Shown piece by piece: positions 23,111 through 46,974 of a DNA stretch of 64,000 nucleotides. This DNA comes from Isoperla grammatica (Eukaryota > Arthropoda > Insecta > Plecoptera > Perlodidae). Every line of letters starts with the position of its first letter. Within the stretch, counting starts at the first letter, position 1. Location of the stretch: positions 7,666,765-7,730,764 of the forward strand of contig OX246745.1 of the NCBI GenBank assembly GCA_945910005.1, written 5' to 3'. The notes below the pieces were generated by a model, which saw nothing but the letters and a program-made list of their open reading frames with translations, was not told the origin of the DNA and searched no databases. The position numbers and the translations under genes were made by a program.

Positions 23111-23145
<35 letters not shown>
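22975..23145 (+). mobile_element. LINE-like 3' tail ending in (AATC)n
   Basis: GCACTAGTGGGTCACTGAAC, CGTTGTCAATAAAGATCC and then about seven AATC repeats look like the 3' end of a CR1/L2/RTE-type LINE or a dependent SINE, which often end in a short tandem repeat instead of poly-A. No reverse transcriptase sequence precedes it. Confidence 0.45.
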
Positions 23146-23146
<1 letters not shown>

Positions 23147-23821
23147 CCAAACCTATTTTCATAGAATATCAGTAAATATTGGGTGTTGTTATTCATATAA
23201 AGCAGACTTGACAACGGCTTGAGTAAAAATTTTGACAAGGTTAGCTTGATGACCTTGAAAATGTGATTGTTTCGTCTAGGAGGCGGTGGTAAAGTCATTC
23301 ATATAAACAGTGATTTTCATGGATTGTGACGTCACATGCCGTTTAAAAATAATAGTGCGGGAAACATATATCAAAATCTTTGAGCATTTATAGAAGTATA
23401 ATGAGTGAATTCTAAGACTTTTAAATTAGGTTTCTGATGTCTTTAGGTGAATAACAATATATTCGACGTACTTTCAGAGCTGTAGAAAATTCATGCACAT
23501 TCCCTTTTAAGCTTAGCAAGACAAATATGTTCTTATGATGTGCGGCATCATGGGCGTCTGTGAAAAACGCTTTCATGCTACACACACGTGTTTTGATGTA
23601 TAAACAGATTATAACCTGCATTAGATGGCGACGTCAAAATATGACATGAAGCGTTATCACTCCGTTCGGTCCTTTCACCAGCCACGTCATAACAAATAAG
23701 CTCAATATATAGCTAATTCTGGAAATGGCACAAAACACTAGGAACAGTCCCACACTCAAGAGCACAAAACACATCTCACTTCGTCGTCTGTTGAATCACA
23801 ACTGCCTTACAATCACCCAGT

Positions 23822-23985
23822 CATTGTACAATATCTTCGGTAATACCCCCGTCTTCTGTCACGGGTGGGTGAGCGGCAGCCAACCAGCGACCGTGGCTAA
23901 CTCAAATACCTGCTCGGGTTGGCCGAGACCGTAAACACGTCATTGATTGATGACGAAAGCATTACCGAAGTTATTGTATGACGAC
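23822..23985. mobile_element. MITE 'TTCGGTAATGC', copy 1
   Basis: This short element has inverted ends (ACAATATCTTCGGTAATAC on the left, GCATTACCGAAGTTATTGTA on the right) and a conserved core with CACGGGTGGGTGAGCGGCAG and CAACCAGCGACCG. Two further copies form an inverted pair at 31913-32235. Core conservation between copies suggests fairly recent activity. No transposase is encoded. Confidence 0.7.
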
Positions 23986-23989
23986 TTCC

Positions 23990-24630
23990 TCCACCACCCC
24001 AACATTGCTCGATTGATTGATTGATATTTGGGCTTAACGTCTCATATTTTTGCAACTGGGCTAATCGAGACGATGAGCGGGGGAAATATGTAGATGAAAT
24101 AGGGGGCTGTTTGGAGGCAAATTTAAATCTTTGTAAAAATTCTTAAATTTTTAAATAAGGGGCTTGTGCCACTGTACCATGTTTAATCAATTACTGTACT
24201 ATCATGGTACTATCTATTATGGACAAGAATGAAGTGATTTACTTACTTACTTAGTTCCTCTGTTAAAGTACTAACTAGGGCTTGCAACCTTACTCTGGGA
24301 CACTATAATTATTTGATCGTGGATTAATTAGAAAGGGAATGCAGTTAAAACTAAAAAAAAGAGAAAGTTGAATAAAATTATTATCAATGGTTATCAATGG
24401 CCAAAGATAGTATTATACAATTAATGATACCAGTTTCTAAATAGTCCTTATTATTTAGTCCTAGTCGATAATGATGATGCTGTTGTAGAAGTTTGACGTA
24501 GTAGATGTTGCAGAGTGAAGACTTGAAGTTCGAAGTCGGAGTTGATGATTAAGGTTAGTTGTTAAATCAATTGTAGATAAATATTATATTATAAATATCA
24601 TCATTGAATACTCACCATCGTGCGAACCAT
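23990..24630. other. no gene seen
   Basis: AT-rich sequence with a doubled GTTATCAATGGCC-like word near 24385-24405. No exon or element ends seen. Confidence 0.35.
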
Positions 24631-24632
24631 TT

Positions 24633-25220
24633 TACTGGCCATGCCGTAAGAAGCAAGGTGTTGTCGTCACGGATTATGTAAGTAAGCATGTGACACAGCA
24701 TTGAGATACAGATTGAATTAATAGAGCGCCCCCGCTGAAGTATCTTTAGTGACCGACTCGAACTTGTCACACAACCCTTTTCTTTTGTCTTGCGATCAAG
24801 AGAATACATTTTATTTCTACACGTTGTTCGTAGATAATTATATTAATTTTCTAACTGCATGTTGTTCGTGACGACCTGTTGATCATGAGAATTTTTGATG
24901 GTTTTGTCCTTCGATGAAAACAACTGATTCCATTCACCAAATTGAATCGGTTGTTTTCATCGTAGGACATCAATATATCTCATGATCAATATCTTAAGCC
25001 ACAAACAATATATACAGGAAAACTAATATGATTTACGAAAAGCGTGTTCAGAAGTAGAATGTATGTTATTGACCGCAAGACAAAAGAAATTAGGTGTCGT
25101 CTAGCAGTGCTTACCGGGGGCTGACTCGAGTCGGTCACAATATAGACACCTCAGTGGGGGGCGTCACTTCACTATTACATAATCCGTGACGACAACACTT
25201 TGCTTACAGCGTGGCCAGTA
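24633..25220. mobile_element. 588-bp foldback element with TA flanks
   Basis: Left end TACTGGCCATGCCGTAAG and right end, reverse-complemented, TACTGGCCACGCTGTAAG begin long inverted arms that share GTGTTGTCGTCACGGATTAT. A second inverted repeat sits at the centre (CATGAGA, GTTTTCATCG). TA at both ends fits a Tc1/mariner-type target, so I infer a mariner-related MITE. A fragment of the same arm occurs at 33478-33516. Confidence 0.75.
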
Positions 25221-25224
25221 TACA

Positions 25225-25988
25225 ACTACTGTATGCCTACCGTCAACTGTTTATGTATACTGTCTTCAAACGCCCTGGATCTAACTTTATGTACAAGTGA
25301 CGTAGTCAGCCGTACAGCTTCTGGTTGTTTCTAGCGTGGACGGGATGCTAGCTATTGATATGTGTAATCAATGTGCTATAGCCATCACCGTACAGCCTCA
25401 CGTCTTCAGGTGTGCCTTGGGGCGGCTATGTTGTTGGTTTTTGAAATGATGAGATAACTAACACTTACTGGCATATGCAGAGTCAAGTATCAAGCAGGAT
25501 TTGTTGCTATCGAATTGTTTTATTACATGCTATTTTCCATTAAAAAAAAACTCCATAGCAACCATAAACAAATGACATACTTAACTTGACTGTGCATCTC
25601 GCCCGCGTATCATGTCCTGCACAGGATGAGCTGTTATTATCTGTTTATATATATATTATCTGAAATGCACCTCTAAAAAAAAGAGTTTTACTGGCATACA
25701 GAATTGAGTACAATATATGATTTATTCATCACCAATAGAAAAAATATTTAAACTGGTACATGCACAAATTATAATAGAAATGTTGTAATTGATTGCATTT
25801 AAAAGAAATATAAAAACAAAATCGTAACAGTTGTTCATCAGACTTGATAAGCAAATAGATAGGAGGATAAAAGTGGATACACAGAAGACAAGAAGTCTAT
25901 GCAACCATCCTCATATATTATTTTATTGATGCATTAACTACAATCTTATGGTCAAAAGCACCAAACTTGAAATGAAATATAATACAAA

Positions 25989-26019
<31 letters not shown>

Positions 26020-26290
26020 AATAATAAATACAAACAAATTTAATACAAATAATAGTATCAGTATGTACCCGTCTGGATGATGTAATTATTTACAGTGCCG
26101 AATTATTGTTTCATTTACTGAAGGAGTAGACTAGTTAGCAACCTCTTTACCTTGAGCAAGTGTATCTTGTAGCTGGGCCAAAACCACAAGATCAACTTTC
26201 TGAGGGTTATTTTTATTTTCTATGACGTTTCACTTCAAGTATCAACTATAGCGGTCGACTTAAACAACATATGTTGTATTTAGAGTTATC
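25225..26290. other. no gene seen; (AAAT)n at 25984-26020
   Basis: A short AAAT microsatellite is the only defined structure. The 60-codon minus-strand frame near 25722 is hydrophobic and AT-biased, as expected by chance. Confidence 0.4.
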
Positions 26291-26294
26291 ACGT

Positions 26295-26600
26295 ATATTT
26301 AATCTAGCTTGTGTACTGAGCACATTACTTTAGGCACTACCACCACCACTACAAAACAAAACACCACACACAGCTATCACACACAAAACTCCACTGCTAC
26401 TACTACTACGATAGCATTGTGCTGTGTACACAAGCAAAATTAACGCGAGAACTTAATATAGCTAAAAGAATATCGGACGGAATAAAAAAACTGAAGTGAA
26501 ACCCCGCAATCTCTCCTTTGCGAATTTGATATTTGATTATTTTATGCAGAAACATTGGTAAACCAGTTCACTCCTTTTACAAAGAAGTTTTACAAAATGA
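26295..26600 (-). repeat. inverted third copy of the terminal-exon-like block
   Basis: Read on the minus strand it shows TTTGTAAAAGGAGTGAACTG, CTCGCGTTAATTTTGCTTGT, TACACAGCACAATGCTATCG, a GTAGTAGTAG tract, a GTGTGTGGTGTTTTG tract, and GTAATGTGCTCAGTACACAA, in the same order as 15490-15810 and 20950-21245. It lacks the 38-bp palindrome. This shows that the block can be dispersed without the exon arrays. Confidence 0.55.
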
Positions 26601-29100
26601 ACCAATCAAGTTAAAAACGTACCGGTGTAAATACCAGCACATACTGGATACCTAGATCACTTACCAAGAGATATTACGAGGTCACCAACTCCTTCCTCAA
26701 GCACTGTCCATGCCTGACCGGCGCCAGTCAGAAAGGGACAATGCTTGATGAAGGAGTAAGAGACTCCGAAATATCACGCTAATGACCATAAGTAACCCAG
26801 GTTGTAGTTCAGGGTGGGTTTATGTTTCTTATACCATATCGATATTATTACTAAAACGATAGCTCGTTCTATTTATGCTCAGAATGCGATGGAAGTAGAT
26901 TTATACCCCAACTCTAAACACTTCAACAACACATTAAAAGCTATTTTAAGTGTGAGTGCATTTGACACAAAATTCAATAATGAGATTGTTTTGCAAATGT
27001 TAACCCTCGAACACAAACGAAGTTTGAAATCTAGAGTAACAGTTTTTGTCTTGTGTCTGTAACAAGAGTTTCAACTTGGGTCTTACTTGTGTATGACGTG
27101 ACTGTCAACTGAACTAAAGTTGAAGTCAACAAAGAGAAAGAAGGGAAAATTAACGTAATCGTATCATTTTGGTAAGTTTGCTAAACAATTATTTTTCTTA
27201 TGGGAAAAAGCATGCTCGTGATTTTCACCCGTGAGTAACAAGACAAAGTAAAGCAGATTCAAATGATTGTCTCTTTGATATGAACGCAGGAGTTCTTTCA
27301 GGAACGTAAGAGTTCAAAAGAGCTCGGATAACATCCAATGATTATGAAAAGGAAAAAATAACAAGAATGCCTAAAAATAATATATGTCATTAAAATTAGA
27401 ATATAAATCTTATTGAACGGTTATATCCCTATCTAATACAGTCATATTGCTCGCCAGTATTAAGTCTATTGAGTTAATCGAACCCACATTTACCAAACTA
27501 GAGGTACGTGCTATACTCTTATTTAGCTATCGACATCGTTGCCCGGAACATTGACAACTAAATTGCAAAGTGAATACAATTTCAGAAAGTGTTTACAAAG
27601 CGAATAAACACGATGTCAAAATACCAATTTTACCAAAAAAGTTAATACATTTTAAGAACTTACAACGGCCACATTTGAATAAATAATTTGCATAAGAGCG
27701 CCATTAACTACCAATTAAGAAGCGCGCAGGCGAGAAGCGTCTAGCCAACTGGAGATTGTTTCTTACTTTTTATTTCATTTTTAGTAAAGGTGTTATCGAG
27801 TTAATGTTCCATAGAAATTACGTAGCCAGCCTCGTCTCCCTCACAAAACAATTACTGTATTCATCTCACTGTTAAGAATGTTTTTCACTGTTTTCTTTTT
27901 TCTTTTTTTTTGTATACATAATTATTTAATCAATTCAAATCAACTCTTTTTTTATAGAACATATTTAATAAACTCAAGACACATCCTATTAATAGTTAAA
28001 CCTATTAAACTTAGACTTAGATTATAAACTTAGATTATTGTGCCACAATATTACTTAACACATAAGGATATTTATCAATAGAATGTAAATAATTCAAAAC
28101 AATGATACATGAAATACTAAATGAGTTGTGCTGGTAACTGTTAAAGTAAATATTGTGATGTTAGTATTAACTGTTATAATATTTAAATAGAAAATCAACC
28201 GCTAGATTACCTTGAAGAAAGAATTAAGAGTGTACAGGAGTTGCATGGAAGAGATACAAGACAAACTGAAAACAACGAACTAGTGTCCAACTCACACAAA
28301 TATCAACGATCAGTGTTTACTGTTCAATGCTGGCAACTACCAAGCACATACAAGTTGTAATAAATGTAAAATAAGTTTTAATGGTTATGTACAAAAGGGG
28401 TAGTAAAAGGAACGGATTCTGTGAAGGTACTGTGTTGTAAATGATGACTATTTATGAGATTGTGAAACATAGTATAGCAATGAAGCTAAATACAATGTCT
28501 TGTTTTGGTTTGATACAGCTTCTTGAGGAAAGGAATTCTAAAGGAATTGTTTTATTCTCTGGTCGTGTTCAAGAGAATAATGTTTTAATAATTACTTTAA
28601 TCTCAGTGTTATGAACAGTTAAATTGGAAGAATATCCAACCAGCTCTCGACTGATTAAATTTATATCAAAGAATGTGAACCATAAATTTGCGTTTCAGAT
28701 GGGCTACAAGACATTGTTCACCGCAACTGACTCAAGCCTCCAGAGTTATCTACAAAGGCAAAAGTAGGACACAAAGGCAGACTAAAACTCCAGTCAATGT
28801 TTCAATAGCTTTTATTGTAACATATAAAAGTACAGACAATTTAATTGGATTTCAGACTCTTTGAAATTCAAAACAAAAATAGGAACAAAAATTCGTGAAA
28901 GCAGATATTCTTTGGACTGCAAATTATAACGGTCGTTTGAATACAGTGCTATTATAATATACTCTATAGTCTATGTTAATATTTTCTACACTAAATCAAT
29001 AATTGCATAGCTAGCAATGAATGCCGCAAGTGATTGAGACGACAAGCATGGTCGTAACATTATCGCATAGCATCAGTGTAACCGTGATTAGAACTATATT
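26600..29100. other. no gene seen
   Basis: AT-rich sequence about 2.5 kb long. Open frames are short. A direct word GAACG(C/T)A(G/A)GAGTTC is doubled near 27283-27313. I found no splice-flanked coding segment. Confidence 0.35.
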
Positions 29101-29334
29101 CCAGGGGGCGGCACAACTGAAGCCTTTACTTGTCAACATAAAGATGTGATACATGGACCCTATTAATGAACCACACTCAAGGTTACTTCACTAACTTGCT
29201 CTCAAGATAATTACATTAATTGTCAAAGTTAATATTAGAGTTATTAACATGATGAACAATATATAAGCTGGGTTAATAATTATCTGTGTGGTTTCCCCGT
29301 ATACGACCATCATTAACCACTTGTAAAATAATTC

Positions 29335-29402
29335 CGAATCTATCAGTGTTACTGGACAACTTCCCCTCCCTCCCCCCAACCCCCCTCCCCCCCCCCCCCC
29401 AG
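29335..29402. repeat. C-rich low-complexity tract
   Basis: CCCCTCCC runs end in about 15 cytosines near 29387-29401. It could form an i-motif, or a G-quadruplex on the other strand. It lies roughly 500 bp beyond the 3' end of the minus-strand gene's coding region. Confidence 0.7.
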
Positions 29403-29879
29403 GTAAGCTTGATCGATGTACTGCGCGCTGTGTCAAACTCATATTTCAAAAGTGTTACATTTCTAATTAAGTCAAAGGTGGACATGTGGGTATATTTTAT
29501 GACACTCCAGTCCACGGGGCAATAAACTGACATCGACGGCTCAGTGGGAGATATAGACATACCTAGACGAGGCTATAGATAACTCGACTGAGTAGAACAA
29601 CTGAAACAAACCACTTCTTTGTATTGTAACGCTCTTGTATATTTACTTATCCCTTTTCTATGACGTAGCTTGATAGACAAAATGATGGAAAATGATTTAG
29701 TAAAGCCTTTAAAGGTTCTTAATGTTGATCTACCTCTAACGATGGATCAAAAAGACAAGACTTCTCATCAATAAAAAAGAAGGTATTTGATGATTTTTTT
29801 TGCCAATATTTGTCTGTACTTCCTGTGCCATAGGAAGTAATGTATTAATCAATGTGTGGTGTCGGCAGATGTCGTATTG

Positions 29880-41067
<11,188 letters not shown>

Positions 41068-41124
41068 TTCCGCCTGATTCAGGGTGTATTCCTTAGCTAA
41101 GGCAACTCTAACGTATATTACGCT

Positions 41125-43380
41125 ATAGATAGATAGAAGCTAGATCAATGAACATGTACTTTCAAAGCTATTTTTCACGAGTATTCTGTAAAGGTACATT
41201 TTAGCTACAAGACGCTATGCATACTATTGAGATATTTCAACTAATTGGAAAGAAATAGAAGATATGTGCTTTAAATAAAAATTTAAGTTACGATTTCGTT
41301 TAGAAAGTTAAAAAACTAAGGTATGTCTACCCTGAATCAGTGATCCAGGCTTATTGTATTTGTATTCTCAAATCTTTGGCAAATGCCAAGAATTTATTAA
41401 ATGCTTCTTGGGTTATTAAAATGCTACATTAACACACCTGTATTTATACTTACAGGCTACTTAAACTACCAGTAAATATTAAATTTAAATTTATTCATCT
41501 TAATCCTACTTTTTTAAGTCTTCTATCCAAAGCAATTGCACTCTAAAATTAATATCAAAGACAAAAGTTGTTGTTAGTTGCTACATTATTGTGGTGTGTG
41601 TTCATCAGCTTGGTAGCTTCTAATAGTTTTGAAATATATGAAATAAAATTCACAAATTATTACGATATAATTACAGATCCATGTGGCATTTTCATTAGAA
41701 GGCTCCGAAATCCTTCTCGAAGCTCACATATGGTCATACACTATAGTAATTTTTGGTATATTTGGTAGGTAACAAACTTTAGATCAACCACTCAAGGCCA
41801 TGTAGACATGGATGCTACTTTATTCAACGATCTCAGTGATAATGATAATGCTCAGCTGTCTACACATCTACACATGCCGTCTACACATCTACACATGCCG
41901 TCTACACATGCAGTAGGTGGCCGTAACAGCAGCAGGGAAAATAATTTAAGCCGAGTGGAAATAATTATTAAGAATACGTTAAGAAGACACTATGGGATAA
42001 TTTGATATGCTTGTTGCTCTACCCATTTATGATTGTGTATAATCGTAAAGTAAAGTGTAAACTGTACCATAAAGTTACGTATGGTCCTACGCCTTTGCAA
42101 TTTCGTTACATTTGCACAATGTTTTACGAAAGAGACGTTCCGTTAATACATAGATTGAACATACTTTTATTGTTAGCGAACTTTAAACCAACAATTTAAG
42201 TAAGATATAATTATAAATTAGTAAATTAATTTTATAAGTGAATATGAGCCAAAGAAGTTAATTATTGTCCATAGCAGCAGCACTTTTCACCGTTTCTAAA
42301 GATATACTCGGGTGCAAATCACTGGGCTGATATTGTTCGTCCGAAATTTGCACCGTTTCTTTAATTGATAAATATTGTTTATCAACAATAACTCATCTAA
42401 CTACTCCACTCTTGACGACAGTGTGAGTACCTCACAATACTAATTTGGATGCTTTAAGTGAAAGAATGTTTATAATTAAGACATGTTACCATTCATTATT
42501 AGAAAGCTATAATAGGAAAGACAAATTTTTATTGGGTTTATCGGCAATTTTAGAAAGAGCCTTTAGTTTGCCCCTCTTGCCACAGCAATAATCCAATTTT
42601 CGAAGATGTGATGTGGAAAACTGTTAAATCATTTAATTTGAACGGTATATAAAACTAAGAGATTATTCAAAATGTTTTGTTGTACATGCTGATCAAGATA
42701 TTTCATTAAGTTGTGTGCGATGAACAAAAATAACTTATAGATAGAGAGAAAAATCAATTTTCGAAAAAGCGGTGGCATCCAAATCATATATAAGTATAAT
42801 TTGTATAAGTTATTCGAACATTGCAAATCCAAAAATATAACAAGAAAATAAATTAGTTTTATTTGTATGACTAAGATTAGATACGTTTTCCTCGTTGAAG
42901 AAGTGAAAATAACAATTTGGAAGAGTGAATGAGTAGTGCGAAAGTGTTGCATATTTGTGAGTAAGTTTGCGCGAGATCATGAATATATATTCGTAGCATG
43001 ATTTCAAGTCAGAGTTCAACTTTTATTTTTATTCGTGTCTAAGCAAATTCCACCTCGAACGACGTAGCTTTGATAAACTCAACTCGCAGGAAAAAAAATC
43101 CAATTTTCTCATTTCATAAAAAATATAATGAAATGAAATAAAGCAAAACGTCTGCAAATGTTTTCATCGCCGCAACTATTATAGACGTCGCAATATTTGA
43201 TACTTATCCATTGGGAGTTACGAACCACTTTATTCTCAATTTGAATTTCACTCTCTTCCACTTCGGAAAGTTTAATATATAAGCTTGAGAAACATTTCTC
43301 TCGGTTTTCTACTTTTATAAAACCACCCGCGTTGAGGGATAATTCATAATTGGATTCTTCTGTTTTAAACATTAGGCCGC
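41125..43380. other. no gene seen; AT-rich
   Basis: AT-rich sequence lying upstream of exon A, or inside the first intron if the 47.9-kb exon is real. A small direct repeat CTACACATGCCGTCTACACA lies near 41866-41905. The plus-strand frame at 42002-42199 (YNRKVKCKLYHKVTYGPTP in part) is protein-like but unsupported. Confidence 0.35.
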
Positions 43381-43559
43381 GCTTTGTGATTGTTGTATTT
43401 AGCTCGTATTAACAGCCCCTCTATTGGCTTGGTTTTGTTGGTGTCTGCACACCCCGCTTAGCCCCTAGATTATCGACGGGCTACTGATGTAATATCTAAA
43501 CTCTAAAGCTTTGGTTATGTGACAAGTCATGGGCCAACGTGTAAACTGCACAGCTCACG

Positions 43560-43719
43560 GGCTAAACCGAGGCCTTCGTTATACTTGATCAGGCCGTACC
43601 ACAGTTCTCGGCGCACGCGTGTGACGTCACTAGACGAGGCCGACGTAGACGCGCTAGCGGCCAGCCACTACACGTGTTTCCCTATGCCGCAGCCATTCAA
43701 TACACGTCTGTTGTCCTAA
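43560..43719 (+). promoter_or_regulatory. CpG-rich promoter-like region
   Basis: Against an AT-rich background this stretch is dense in CpG (GGCGCACGCGTGTGACGTCA, GACGTAGACGCGCTAGCGG) and holds a perfect CRE, TGACGTCA. It ends at an ATG with a following open frame and donor. A diverged inverted relative lies at 45570-45670. Promoter activity is inferred from composition only. Confidence 0.4.
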
Positions 43720-43803
43720 ATGTTTATGCCTGCTCGTTGTTATCGTGTTTTTGGCGGTGACCTCTTAACAGGTGATGGTGACAGAGTGCATGCACACTGT
43801 CAG
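43720..43803 (+). CDS. candidate first coding exon (28 codons)
   Basis: The ATG at 43720 (CTAAATGTT; a second ATG follows two codons later) opens a frame reading MFMPARCYRVFGGDLLTGDG and DRVHAHCQ, cut by the strong donor CAG|GTAAGT at 43804 in phase 0. The CpG-rich CRE-bearing sequence directly upstream fits a promoter. MPARC..., with spaced Cys and His, faintly recalls the start of a THAP zinc finger, and a THAP-family transposase relic lies 300 bp downstream; the link is speculative. No second exon was found. Confidence 0.35.
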
Positions 43804-44103
43804 GTAAGTTTGAATTATTTAATGTCTCTAGTATAGGCTGCAGTTTGGTCTAAATGTGCGTTTGGCTTGCGGCTTGCAACAGAAACACATGGCATTTCGC
43901 TGTCAACACTGTGAACCCAGATCCACTTATATCGAAAGTTAAAGTTGGTAACCGAATGCCAACGTTTGAAAGAAGAAGTCCACTAGAATACAAAACAAAA
44001 ACCGCTAACATATCATTTTTCAAATTCGAGTTATCTACTAAGGCAGAAGTGTTGGATGTGTGCTGAGTGTTGAAATACGCAGTATATGACGCGTTTATAT
44101 TGA

Positions 44104-44553
44104 TTCAAATATTCATTCATTCAAACGGATCACCTGAAAACCATATTTGGCCAATATCGACAAATAAGTGGGGGCAATTACCACGTATCAGTTACGCAAA
44201 TTCTAGAATCAGAAAAGAAGCTTAAACTAATTAGTTTAGTAAATTTGCAATCTGCTAAAAGAGGAGAGTTTGAAATTAAAACGTTGCTCTTAAACTGTTC
44301 CGAAGAAGCGGCAGCTACAAATGATGAAGCCATCGTCGAAATCGATGGACATTTTGAAGACGCCATTTCTTTTGCAGATGCAATTGATGTAAGCGAAGCT
44401 AATATGAGAGTTCTCATATACATTTCAGGTTACGTTGCTCGTTCAGTTAACGAGAGAGTTAAATGTAACGACTGTAGAAATGTTTTGGAATATGACCGCG
44501 CATTAGAAATCGAGTTTGAAAATGATGGATTTTACAGTTACTTTAAAGTTTGA
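44104..44553 (+). pseudogene. P-element/THAP9-like transposase, C-terminal relic
   Basis: The frame is open from just after a TGA at 44101 to a TGA at 44551 (149 codons). It starts with the family's C-terminal motif: TDHLKTIFGQYRQISGGNYH, followed by VSVTQIL. A later block LIYISGYVARSV and the Cys pair KCNDC match the GY(V/I)A..., C..C pattern of P-element and THAP9-like proteins as I know them. The catalytic core and DNA-binding domain are missing upstream, so it is a 5'-truncated relic, or an exon of a domesticated gene. The absence of internal stops over 149 codons is notable for a dead copy. Confidence 0.65.
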
Positions 44554-44559
44554 TTGACA

Positions 44560-46965
44560 GGGGAGGTCTTAGGTGGCCAAACGATTTCATAGTCCAAATA
44601 ATGATAAACTAATTTCAGATGTTCCAAAGTGTGATCAGCTCAAGATTTGAGGAGCAGTTTTTAGCTGATAAAAATCAAAGAAATTTGCTCCACATCATTG
44701 TAATTGAGAAACTAGAAGTGAATGGTCATCTCTTAGGTGGCTGTCAACTTTGTGGTGTACCTTATCTATGAGAGCGTTAGCTGGACATGCTGTAAAAATC
44801 ATAAGTAATATATTAATAACTATGGTAATCAGCTAATTAGAATAACTACAGTAATTCCTCTTTTTGAATAATACGTGTTTTTAACATTTTTGATATTTAC
44901 TATTTTCGCACGCACGCATACATCAAATCGTTTTCTAAAAACCATATATAAAAAAGCTTGTATTTGTTCTGTTGGCCTAAAGAAGTGTAGATAAAAGCAA
45001 AGTTGTTAATCTAAAAACAAATCACTACAATAAATGAAAGGTTGCATCTTACATTTAAATTCGTTTAATCTCCTACATAATAAACCCTCAAGCCATAGGA
45101 ACAATAATCATTTCATCATATTGTGTTCCCATCCTGATATTTCACGATTCCTAGCGAATCACCAATGTTAGGGCGTATTTCAAATCTCTATTTTGGCCTG
45201 CTTCGCCTACTTCGCCAACTAACACAACAATTACCAATTATTATAATTAATTGTTACTAATTGTTAGGTTAGTCAGCTACGCTAGTCGATTAGCGAAAAC
45301 ATCAATTTGAGACACAGCCTAAATACGTCATTGCATATTTTGTTGATTGACAAGATCCTGTAACAGTGTCACAGTGAACAGACCGTGTAGTGTCACTTTG
45401 ACAACGCATAATCTGCGCTGGTATGCACAGAAACGATGGATTTACAACGGCTTACAAGTACGATAATTAGTTTACCATACAATCTTGTAATATAGTATCT
45501 TTAAACAACATAATGACGAGCTCAATACAGCGTTATTGTCATTGCGAGATGTGCTTTTACGCGTATCGCAATGCAGGTTTAGCCCGTGTCGCCTGGCTCA
45601 GCGACGAGATCGCGGCCTGGTCTTGTGACGTCAGAGTTCGAGTGGTACGGCCTTTACAGAACGCCAAAGATCCAGCAGCAATAACAATTAGCAGAGGCAG
45701 GAGTTATGGTATTAACGATAAACGCGACTTTCTTATAGAAAACGTTTTTGTGTGATGCTGAAAATGATAATTTTTTTCGCGTGGATTTCCGCTATTTTGA
45801 AGTATAGCAGCGATTTGAGCGATGTTACTTTTTATTCACGAATAACGTTGAAATGAAATAAAACAATAAAAAATTCGCGATTCACTGTTCAACTTCTAAC
45901 TATTAGTGTTACTTCGCAAAAGTCCCCCCCCCCCCATCCCCAAAAAAATCATTGATTTATGCATTTATTCATAAGTAACACCACACCACCTAATACATGG
46001 AAATTGATACATATGTGTTGCTCTTCTTAGCCAATGCATTTTCCATAGTCTTAGAGTAGCCAAAAATGGCAAAAATTAACACCGCTATAAAAACGATTTC
46101 TGTTAAAATACTCACAACCAATTCACCACCTTCTTATATCTTAAAAACGAAATTTTCAAAAACATATTCCACCATAAACTCCCGCCTCTGACAATCAGTA
46201 ACAAACGAGACTCCATGCACTAACACTCTTAATAACCTACCCGTTTTAAACCGCTCGTGAAAATGTTCAATATCTCAATGTTTCAACATAAAATCAATAC
46301 TGTACCCTCTTAAGGTCGACTATAACGATTTGAACTTTAGCTGACATTTCAACGCACGTTTTATTTTTATTAGCCTAACAAGCCGTAACGTCCGGACTAG
46401 AACCGTCTGCCTCTTGTATCCGGTTGAGCACTGCAATGATAAATGAACGTACATTTCATTTGTCTGCATCTCATTGCAGACAAACCAAGACAAACAATGC
46501 AGGCTGGGCGTTCGCAAACATAACACTCATCGTCATTATCCGCAATAAACAGGAAACAGGAATCTAAAAGTAACTCAAGAACCGTGCAATATAATTTAGT
46601 TTTGAATACAAAAATGGTCATTCCACAGTGTTTTGTTTCGGACAAACATTGACAGTGCGCGAATCAAAGAAATACACAACAATGAAACTACCTAGCGACA
46701 AATTGTTTCTCCGACCTGTGTCATCACAGCCTTCTTATTCGTTACCAACGCTTTTCAGAATTGATCTAGGACCCTTAGATAGAATCAATCACATCCCTCT
46801 AGATCTTCAATGACAACAATGCACAACAGTGAAAAATGCACGTTAACATAACATTTGAAAACTATTGTTATTGTTGAGCATTGTTGTCGTTGATCTATCA
46901 AGCACCCTTAGATAGAAGTAATCACGGCCTTCTAGATCAATTCTGAAAATCGTCTGTTGCGAAAG
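44560..46965. other. no gene assigned
   Basis: AT-rich apart from 45570-45670, where CGGCCTGGTCTTGTGACGTC and GAGTGGTACGGCCT resemble the inverted sequence of the 43.6-kb promoter-like region. A C run lies near 45926. Open frames near 45513 and 46397 have no support. Confidence 0.35.
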
Positions 46966-46974
46966 AAGTAGATA

